From Bombella intestini (GTDB taxonomy: Bacteria; Pseudomonadota; Alphaproteobacteria; Acetobacterales; Acetobacteraceae), in the NCBI RefSeq assembly GCF_002003665.1, contig NZ_JATM01000006.1:1-64000 (forward strand): 64,000 bases of DNA, given 5' to 3'. Made by a program: the position numbers and the translations under genes. Shown here in pieces: positions 18,474-25,074 of the stretch. Each line of letters opens with the position of its first letter. Positions within the stretch are counted from its first letter, which is position 1. Under the pieces are notes generated by a model. The model searched no databases. It worked only from the letters and a program-made list of their open reading frames with translations, and was not told the origin of the DNA.

Positions 18474-21460
18474 GGATGCAGGCCAGTTTTATTCCGGGGT
18501 ATGGCCGTGTTCTTCGGGCGGCGGATGAAGCACGCTGGACGTCTCGGCGTCTGGAGGCGATCCAGACAGCTTTTGACAAGGGCAGAGATTGTTTAAAACA
18601 GGGGCAGCAAGCGGATGGCCTCTTCTGGTTAAAACGGGCTGAAGCATTATCGGGGCGTGACGATAATATCAGCTTCACTTGCGCTATGGCTCTGTTGGAC
18701 AGTGGAGCTATTCCGCAGGCCCTGCCACGGCTTGAACGTTTATGGGCGCGTTATGGCCTGCGAGAAGCTGGACTGGCCTTAGCAGGGGGGTATCTGCGGT
18801 GTGGGGCTGTTGCACCTGCGGTTCGTATCATGGGGCAGGTTCTGTCCCGGAATAGTTTGATACATGAACATTATGCGTTAGCAGATAGCCTCTCCTTTCC
18901 TGTCGGGTTGCCGGGTTGGGGTGTGTTGTCCAACACCGGAGACTTACGCCTGCGTGTTGCTGGGCCGGTGGAACTGGTGCTGGATGGCAGACCGCTCGGC
19001 ACCGTGCCGGCAGGTGTGCATGATCTGGCCCAGTTGATGCCGGATGAGGCAGGGTGTTGGTGGCAGGGGCAGCAGCTTGTCATGTTGTGTGATGGCCGCC
19101 CACTGCTGGGTAGCCCGATCGACATACAGGGCTTGATACGGTTCCAGTCACTCGTCATGGCGGAGGCCGAAGGCGTGCGGGGCTGGTTATGGTATCCCGG
19201 TGAGCCTGATTTTCTGCCCTCTTTGAGGGTAGAGGGGTATGATGAGCCCTTGCTGGTGGACTATTCCGTAGAGGGTTTTAGCAGTACCGCCTTTCTGCAA
19301 CGGCCTAGGGAGTTTTATCTGCCTTATGCAGATTGGCCCCGCCCATTGCACAGCTCAACTGCTTTTTACGATCAGTATGGACGTTTGCTCAAAGGTGCTC
19401 CGCTTGACCCCGCTCTGGTAAGTCTGATGCGCCAGCCTGAGGTCAGCGGGAGCAGCCGTAAGGGCTGGACGAAGCAGGGGTGCCGTATGTCCCGGAAGAA
19501 CGGTGGAGCCTCTGGTGGGCAGCGGCAGGTTGTGGCCGCAGGTTGTGCCGTCATTGTACCGGTCTATCGAGGGGAGAGTGAGGTACGGGCCTGTTTGGCG
19601 TCCGTGCTGGCGAATATTCCGGAGACCTGCCGCCTGATTGTCGTGGATGATGCCTCACCCGAAGCCGGAATCCGGGTTTATCTGGATGAGTTATCCGAAG
19701 CAGGGCGTATTGTCCTGCTGCGTCATGTTACCAATCAGGGATTTGTTGGTAGTATTAATGACGGATTGGGCCTCGTGCCAGAAGGGTGGGATGTCATCCT
19801 ACTCAATAGTGATACGCTCGTTTCTGGAAATTGGATTGAACGGCTGTGTCGCTGGCTGCGTCTTGAAAAAGCCGGGACCGTCACGCCATTTTCTAATGCG
19901 GGTGGGCTGACGTCTTATCCTGACCATGAACATGATAATCCGGCGTTGCCCCTCGTTGATGTAGCGACTATGGACCGGCTCTTCCAACATCAGGCGGAGG
20001 GCTTCAGGCCGGTGGTGGAGCTACCAACGGCTAATGGTTTCTGTATGGGTATTGCGGCGGCCTGTCTGGCAGAGGTAGGCCCTTTGAGAGAGGCTTATTT
20101 TGCTCAGGGTTATGCTGAGGAAAATGATTTTTGTCTTCGGGCGAGCGAGGCAGGGTTTCGCCATCTGGCCGCTGTGGATGTCTATGTTCTGCATCATGGG
20201 CATGGTTCTTTTGGGTGGGAGGCAGCCCCCCTTTTGCGCCGCAATTTGGAGATTCTGAATCGTCTTTATCCCGGTTATGACGCTGCTATCCAGCGTTGGA
20301 AGAAAATTGATCCGTTAAGGAATTATCGGAGAATGTTGGACTGGCGACGGGTCCGGCAGTACCGGGAGGCCTTTACCGGGGCGGTGGTATTATTCCAGCA
20401 TCGTGGAGGCGGAGGAGTCGCTCGTGCTGTGAGGGAGCAGGCGGCTCTTTTGAGGCAGGGAGGGCTCCTGCCTGTCGTTGTAGAGCCAACAGAAACAGGG
20501 TGTCGGGTTGTTAGCTCGATAGTGGGATTAAAGGCCCCTAATCTGGTGTTTACCCTACCGGACGAGCAGCCAGAATTTTTATCATATATGCGGCAGTTAG
20601 GGGTACGCCTCGTTATCTGGCATCACATGTTGGGGCATGAGCCGGGGTTGAGGGAGTTGCACCAGCAGTTGGGCGTTCCCTATGACGTGCATGTTCATGA
20701 TCATATCTGGTTTTGCCCCCGTGTTGCTCTGTTGGACGAGCATGGCCGTTATTGTGGGGAACCCTCCATAGAGGGATGCAGGGCCTGTTTGGAGCGAGGC
20801 CATGTGCTGGCAGATGATGGTCTGACATTGTCTGATTTTCTAGCACGTTCAAAGAAAGAGTTGCACCAAGCACGCCGGGTTGTGGCTCCCTCTATGGATA
20901 CTGCTCGCCGGCTGACGAAGCACATACCTTGCCCTGCCCCTATCAGCATCGAACCTCTAGAAGATGATCGGAAGATCAGGGCCGAAGCATCTCCTCTGCT
21001 GGATGATAGCGGCCCGACACGGGAGTGGCCTTTGAAGATACTGGTTCTGGGGGGAATCAGCCGCTGGAAAGGTCATGATGTACTTCTGGCATTAGGGCGG
21101 TACATTCAGAAGAATGAACTACCGTTACAGCTTGTTGTTGTGGGAAGCACGCATGACGATGCCGCTTGTCTAGAAGTGGGTATCAAGGTGACGGGGGCGT
21201 ATGAGGATAGCAATGTCCTAGCCTTGATAGAGGAGGTGCAGGCTGACGTTGGCTTTGTAACATCCATCGCTCCAGAAACATGGTGCTATGCGCTGGGCTG
21301 GTTGTGGAAGGCTCGTCTTCCCGTAGTGGGATTTGATATTGGTGCCTCTGCAGAACGCATCCGAAAGGCTGGCCCTGCATGGGGGCAGCTCATCCCGCTG
21401 GGCCTTCCAGTGGACCAGCTGGCGGATGTTTTTATGGCCATTAAGCATCTTCGTAGATGA
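18470..21460 (+). CDS. Large bifunctional glycosyltransferase (GT2 + GT4-like)
   Basis: A 996-residue protein with three parts. Residues 1-140 look like a helical TPR-type region. Residues about 145-315 look like beta-rich, possibly carbohydrate-binding modules (GWLWYPGEPDFLPSLRV). Residues about 358-600 form a GT2 domain with VIVPVY (361-366), VVDDAS (391-396), LLNSDT (444-449) and GYAEENDFCLR (547-557). Residues about 637-996 resemble a GT4 glycosyltransferase, with HVHDHIWFCPR near 741-751, a cysteine pair (EGCRACLERG), GGISRWKGHD and a C-terminal APETWCYALGW acceptor-like motif. The GTG start overlaps the Sel1 stop; an ATG two codons on is possible. It probably glycosylates the exported product or a surface polymer; sugar and acceptor are unknown. 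Confidence 0.85.
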   Translation: MRMQASFIPGYGRVLRAADEARWTSRRLEAIQTAFDKGRDCLKQGQQADGLFWLKRAEALSGRDDNISFTCAMALLDSGAIPQALPRLERLWARYGLREAGLALAGGYLRCGAVAPAVRIMGQVLSRNSLIHEHYALADSLSFPVGLPGWGVLSNTGDLRLRVAGPVELVLDGRPLGTVPAGVHDLAQLMPDEAGCWWQGQQLVMLCDGRPLLGSPIDIQGLIRFQSLVMAEAEGVRGWLWYPGEPDFLPSLRVEGYDEPLLVDYSVEGFSSTAFLQRPREFYLPYADWPRPLHSSTAFYDQYGRLLKGAPLDPALVSLMRQPEVSGSSRKGWTKQGCRMSRKNGGASGGQRQVVAAGCAVIVPVYRGESEVRACLASVLANIPETCRLIVVDDASPEAGIRVYLDELSEAGRIVLLRHVTNQGFVGSINDGLGLVPEGWDVILLNSDTLVSGNWIERLCRWLRLEKAGTVTPFSNAGGLTSYPDHEHDNPALPLVDVATMDRLFQHQAEGFRPVVELPTANGFCMGIAAACLAEVGPLREAYFAQGYAEENDFCLRASEAGFRHLAAVDVYVLHHGHGSFGWEAAPLLRRNLEILNRLYPGYDAAIQRWKKIDPLRNYRRMLDWRRVRQYREAFTGAVVLFQHRGGGGVARAVREQAALLRQGGLLPVVVEPTETGCRVVSSIVGLKAPNLVFTLPDEQPEFLSYMRQLGVRLVIWHHMLGHEPGLRELHQQLGVPYDVHVHDHIWFCPRVALLDEHGRYCGEPSIEGCRACLERGHVLADDGLTLSDFLARSKKELHQARRVVAPSMDTARRLTKHIPCPAPISIEPLEDDRKIRAEASPLLDDSGPTREWPLKILVLGGISRWKGHDVLLALGRYIQKNELPLQLVVVGSTHDDAACLEVGIKVTGAYEDSNVLALIEEVQADVGFVTSIAPETWCYALGWLWKARLPVVGFDIGASAERIRKAGPAWGQLIPLGLPVDQLADVFMAIKHLRR

Positions 21461-21487
21461 TGAGATGGATAAAAATGTGCGTAGGTT

Positions 21488-21516
21488 TTGCAGAAAATTT
21501 TGAAATCGACTATAAT
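21488..21516 (+). promoter_or_regulatory. Strong candidate sigma-70 promoter inside the cluster
   Basis: TTGCAG (21488-21493) and a perfect TATAAT (21511-21516) are 17 bp apart in an AT-rich stretch, about 77 bp before the next gene. This is the best promoter match noticed in the window and suggests separate transcription of the genes that follow. Confidence 0.7.
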
Positions 21517-21592
21517 TACAGAGATCTTTTAGATTTTTTTGTGCAGTGCATGCACCTCATCCTCAGGCAGGAAAATGGTAACCGGAGTTAAG

Positions 21593-22474
21593 ATGCCAGA
21601 AACGGACGCAGGACAGCCCCGTCATCGTGTAGTGGATCTGAAGGCAGGAGCTCACGTGATGACGTTGGACGCCGGCGTCTTTTGTGTGTTCCATGCGCCG
21701 GGCCAGATAGAAGCCGGCCCCAGCGGATTGCCGGGTGTGCGGATTTCCCGGGCACCGGGTGTACCAGAGGATGCCGTTGAGGTTGTCACCTTTGCAGCGG
21801 ATGGCTGGATGGGTGCAGCTAATAGTGCTGCGCTGGTACGCGTCCGGCGCGGTCCGGCCGGTGTGATGGTAACCACCTATCAGGACGGGCAGGTCGGTAG
21901 TGAAGCTCCCCGCCTTCAGGTGATTCGCCTCATCAGTGGAGTTCCAGCGGACCCAGCGTCTGCGGAGAAGACAGCCGAGGCAGGCCAGACTAGCGGTGGT
22001 AAGGCGTCTGTCACCGGTGCTGTTGATGGTGCTGCTCAGGAGGTTGTCGCCCATATTCAGCGTCGTGGTGACGTTGGTAGTGCCATCGGCGAGTGGGTCG
22101 GGCAGGAAGGCAGCAAACGCTGGATAGAGGGCTTCTCTATTCGTCCTGAAGGCAAGGTTCGGGCTGAGGATATTGAATATCAAGCCGTGCTGGGGCGTGG
22201 CTGGCTTTCCCCGTGGGTTGAAGGGGGGCAGTTCTGTGGGTCGCGGGGTATGTCCCTGCCGATCTTGGGGCTGCGGGTCCGCTTGAAGGAAGAGGCTGCC
22301 CGTAAATGGACAGTCCGTTTGACGGCTAGCTTCACAGACGGCACGAAAGTGGGCCCCTCCGAAGGTGGGGAAGAGGCACTTCAGGCGGAGAACCTTGCCC
22401 CGCTTGAAGGCTTCCAGTTGGAGATTGTTCCCGTGAAAAAGCGGGGAAAAGAGGCAACTGCTAAGCGCGGGTAA
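21593..22474 (+). CDS. Protein of unknown function with a hydrophobic-W (ChW)-like motif
   Basis: A protein of 293 residues without a signal peptide or membrane helix. The N-terminal half is beta-rich and not recognised. A linker rich in A, E, T and G follows (about 120-150). Residues about 175-232 contain RWIEGFSIRP and then a segment matching the clostridial hydrophobic-W repeat pattern: IEYQA, GW, PWV, G, then GSRGMSLPILGLRVRL. ChW repeats are mostly known from secreted Gram-positive proteins, so its presence here is unusual. The ATG at 21593 is chosen for its GGAG site 5 nt upstream; in-frame ATGs at 21539 and 21575 are weaker. The tail is Lys-rich. It has its own strong promoter. Confidence 0.75.
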   Translation: MPETDAGQPRHRVVDLKAGAHVMTLDAGVFCVFHAPGQIEAGPSGLPGVRISRAPGVPEDAVEVVTFAADGWMGAANSAALVRVRRGPAGVMVTTYQDGQVGSEAPRLQVIRLISGVPADPASAEKTAEAGQTSGGKASVTGAVDGAAQEVVAHIQRRGDVGSAIGEWVGQEGSKRWIEGFSIRPEGKVRAEDIEYQAVLGRGWLSPWVEGGQFCGSRGMSLPILGLRVRLKEEAARKWTVRLTASFTDGTKVGPSEGGEEALQAENLAPLEGFQLEIVPVKKRGKEATAKRG

Positions 22475-22541
22475 GGCTGTAGAGGGGAGTTACGGGCAAG
22501 GGCTCTGATAGAGAGCCGGGGCGACAGGCAAGCCGGGGGAA

Positions 22542-23777
22542 GTGGTGCGTTTTCTTTTTGTTCATCAGAGCTTCCCTGCGCAATATGCCCATATGGTGGC
22601 CCATCTAGCCCGTAAGCCCGAACACGATGTCGTGTTCATCACGGCAGGCAAGGGGCCTGATATTCCGGGCGTTCGCCGTGTGTTGTATCGCCCGCCGGAG
22701 GTAAACCGGGAAGGTCCCCATCCATTTGTCCGAGAGCTGGACCACGCTATTAATCGTGCCGAAGCTATTGCAGTGGTGGCCCGCTCCCTAAAGAGCCTCG
22801 GCTTTCAGCCGGATATCATCATTGGGCATCATGGTTGGGGAGAGCTGCTGAATATTGATTCAGTTTTCCCCGGTGTGCCTGTGCTGGGATACTTTGAGTT
22901 CTATTATGGGCTGGAAGGCCGGGATGTGGGGTTTGACCCAGAGTTCCCCATGCCGAAGGAAGCAGGACTTCTGATCCGCTGTAAGAATGCTGTCAATCTT
23001 CAGGCTCTGGCTGGGCCGGGCGTGGGGCAGACGCCGACACGATTTCAGCGAGGGACGTATCCTTCATGGGCGCAGGAAAAAATTACCCTCTTGGATGAAG
23101 GGGTGGACCTGCAAAAATATCGGCCCAATCCTTCAGTACGTCAGAAGCCATTCCAGCTGGGTAAGATCACCATTGCTCCTTATGAAAAATTGGTGACGTA
23201 TGCCGCTCGTAACCTAGAGCCATACCGGGGTTTTCATAGCATGATGCGGGCTTTGCCTGCTTTGATGAAGGCTCGGCCGGATTGTCAGGTTATTTTGATG
23301 GGACGAGAGGACGTCAGCTATGGCCTCCCTCCAGCAGATGGCGGCACATGGCGGCAAACCATGCTGAAAGAGCTGGAAGGGAAGCTAGATCTGTCTCGCA
23401 TCCATTTTGTTGGCTGGTTGGAAAGAGATGAGATGATCCGGGTCCTGCAACGTTCGGATGCTCATGTTTATTTGACGTACCCCTTCGTTCTGTCATGGTC
23501 TTTGAGAGAAGCTATGGCAGTGGGGTGCCCGCTTGTGGGGAGTGATACAGCACCGGTGAGCGAATATCTGACCCACGAGGAAACAGCTCTTATGGCTCCG
23601 TTCCTTCAGCCGGACGCCATAGGCGATGCTATTCTGCGCCTGCTGGAGAGCAGGACACTTGCAGAGACACTGGGGCATAATGTGCGGCAGCGGGCGGAGA
23701 AGCTGCTGGATATGCAACAGTATCTTGCCCAGTATGAGGCTCTGATAAGCAGAGTGACAGGTCGTGAGGTGATATGA
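22542..23777 (+). CDS. Family 4-type glycosyltransferase
   Basis: The 411 residues have a GT-B layout. The N-terminal domain opens with RFLFVHQSFPAQY. The C-terminal nucleotide-sugar domain includes DEGVDLQKYRPN, VTYAARNLEPYRGFHSMM, IHFVGWLERDEMI and the SLREAMAVGCPLVGSDTAPVSEYL acceptor/EX7E-type motif near residues 320-345. It starts at tandem GTG codons after a GGGGGA site. Its stop overlaps the next small gene by 4 nt. It is the third predicted glycosyltransferase domain of the cluster; specificity cannot be read from sequence. Confidence 0.87.
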   Translation: MVRFLFVHQSFPAQYAHMVAHLARKPEHDVVFITAGKGPDIPGVRRVLYRPPEVNREGPHPFVRELDHAINRAEAIAVVARSLKSLGFQPDIIIGHHGWGELLNIDSVFPGVPVLGYFEFYYGLEGRDVGFDPEFPMPKEAGLLIRCKNAVNLQALAGPGVGQTPTRFQRGTYPSWAQEKITLLDEGVDLQKYRPNPSVRQKPFQLGKITIAPYEKLVTYAARNLEPYRGFHSMMRALPALMKARPDCQVILMGREDVSYGLPPADGGTWRQTMLKELEGKLDLSRIHFVGWLERDEMIRVLQRSDAHVYLTYPFVLSWSLREAMAVGCPLVGSDTAPVSEYLTHEETALMAPFLQPDAIGDAILRLLESRTLAETLGHNVRQRAEKLLDMQQYLAQYEALISRVTGREVI

Positions 23778-24313
23778 ATATGGCAGAGATGGATAAGGCT
23801 GCGCTCCAGGCGTTGGTGGCAGGTTGGATTGTCAAGAAATCGCCTTCCTCTGCCCCGCAGAGGCTAACAGCGGAGGATCGTGCCCAGCTGGAGGATGCCG
23901 CATGGCGGAGCTGGTGGGCCACGCAGGCCGGCCCCGAGGGTGACCCCGCCGAGAAGGCCATGTTGCAGACTTTAACAGAAGGCTGGATTGTTCAGCGTGA
24001 GCGGGGCGGGATGCCCGGGCATCTGCTGGAAGATGATTTTAAGGCGATCACGAATAGCCTGAAGCCGGAGAGGGTTCCCCCCGCCGTGCCGGAGCCTGTT
24101 GTAGAGAGTGAGCCAGAAGCCCCGGATGAGCCAGAGCAGCCCATCACTCCGGTTCTACCGGCTGATGCTAAGGTTGAGGATTGGCGTGCCGACTATATGC
24201 CCGATGATCTGGGAGCAGGGAATAATGTGTTACCGGATGGGCGTGCCGTGAAGGACGTGCTGAAGGAAGACCCTTTCTATTTCGCACGGCTCCATCTGGC
24301 TTTGTCTCTTTGA
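23774..24313 (+). CDS. Small acidic protein with an internal duplication, function unknown
   Basis: I do not recognise a family. The 179-residue protein contains a repeated unit: LQALVAGWIVKK at residues 11-22 and LQTLTEGWIVQR at 64-75, each followed by a charged helix-like stretch. A Pro/Glu-rich linker (about 100-130) leads to a C-terminal segment ending in a DPFYFARLHLALSL motif. No signal peptide or membrane segment is apparent. Translation is coupled to the GT4 gene by an ATGA overlap, so it is probably a partner of that enzyme or of the secretion apparatus. A good terminator follows. Confidence 0.75.
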   Translation: MNMAEMDKAALQALVAGWIVKKSPSSAPQRLTAEDRAQLEDAAWRSWWATQAGPEGDPAEKAMLQTLTEGWIVQRERGGMPGHLLEDDFKAITNSLKPERVPPAVPEPVVESEPEAPDEPEQPITPVLPADAKVEDWRADYMPDDLGAGNNVLPDGRAVKDVLKEDPFYFARLHLALSL

Positions 24314-24332
24314 TAGCGACAGGCCATCATAC

Positions 24333-24366
24333 GGGAGGGAGGCGGTTATTCCTGCCTCCCTTTTTT
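24333..24366 (+). terminator. Rho-independent terminator of the secretion/glycosylation cluster
   Basis: GGGAGGC (24337-24343) pairs with GCCTCCC (24354-24360), followed directly by six Ts. It lies 20-50 nt past the last gene of the rightward cluster. Confidence 0.82.
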
Positions 24367-24400
24367 ATGGCTGGAGCATGGGAGTGGGGCATAGCGTAAA

Positions 24401-24439
24401 AGAAAAGGCATACCCCCGTAGAGGGAGCATGCCTTTTTC
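24401..24439 (-). terminator. Rho-independent terminator of dps
   Basis: AAAAGGCAT (24403-24411) pairs with ATGCCTTTT (24429-24437), with an inner GC-rich stem. Read on the minus strand the hairpin is followed by TTTTCTTTT. It lies about 40 nt past the dps stop and could also work as a back-up terminator in the plus direction. Confidence 0.8.
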
Positions 24440-24479
24440 CATTTAGCTGAAGGTCTGAAGACCCTCTGCAAGACCGCTC

Positions 24480-24989
24480 TTAGCGCGGGCCAGCTTCAGC
24501 CTGGAGGTGGGCCTCAAGGAACCAGAGGTTCTTGTCCAGCCCGCGGGAGATTTCGGTGAAGATGTCGGATGTGTCTTCATCACCGGCTTCGGCTGTCACC
24601 TTGATGGCTTCACGGACCTTGTTAGCCACAACGCCATAACGCTCTGCCAGAGCCTTCACATGGTCGTGAACTGTGTAAATGTCCGTGGGGTACGGAGCAC
24701 AGTTTGTGTGCTTCTGCACGGTCTGAACAGTGCCGAGAGCCACACCACCCAGCTGAACAGCACGCTCAGCAGCGGTATCAACAAAACCATCAAGCCCGGT
24801 ACGGAAGCCGTCCAGCATCTCGTGAACACCGATGAAGTTGACACCCTTGAGGTTCCAGTGTGCCTGCTTGGTCACCAGAGCCAGGTCGATAAGGTCAGCC
24901 AGACGGGCATTCAGGGTTTCGATGGAAACAGCCTTTGTGTTGTCCGGGGTGTTGTTGCTGGTGTGATAATGATTGATCTTGCTCATCAT
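24480..24989 (-). CDS. dps: DNA-binding ferritin-like protein Dps
   Basis: A 169-residue Dps-family miniferritin that oxidises and stores iron using peroxide and protects DNA in starvation or oxidative stress. The ferroxidase ligands are visible in KQAHWNLKG near residue 40, then HEMLDGFRTGLDGFVDTAAER. The LNARLADLIDLAL helix opens the domain. An excellent AAGGAG site sits 5 nt before the first of two adjacent ATG codons. It is transcribed away from the secretion cluster and ends in a strong terminator. Confidence 0.93.
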   Translation of the reverse strand: MMSKINHYHTSNNTPDNTKAVSIETLNARLADLIDLALVTKQAHWNLKGVNFIGVHEMLDGFRTGLDGFVDTAAERAVQLGGVALGTVQTVQKHTNCAPYPTDIYTVHDHVKALAERYGVVANKVREAIKVTAEAGDEDTSDIFTEISRGLDKNLWFLEAHLQAEAGPR

Positions 24990-25044
24990 GATACTCCTTC
25001 GTCTTCTCCCCTCCTTTATGGAAGGGAGAAAAACCTTTTAGAAA

Positions 25045-25061
25045 CCGGGAGGGACTCCCCC
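25045..25061 (-). terminator. Short hairpin past the 834-residue glycosyltransferase gene
   Basis: GGGAG (25047-25051) pairs with CTCCC (25055-25059) around a 3-nt loop, just past the stop at 25075. On the minus strand it is followed by a GGTTTCTAAAAGGTTTTT stretch. The stem is short, so read-through into dps is possible. Confidence 0.4.
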
Positions 25062-25074
25062 AAACTTCCTACCC

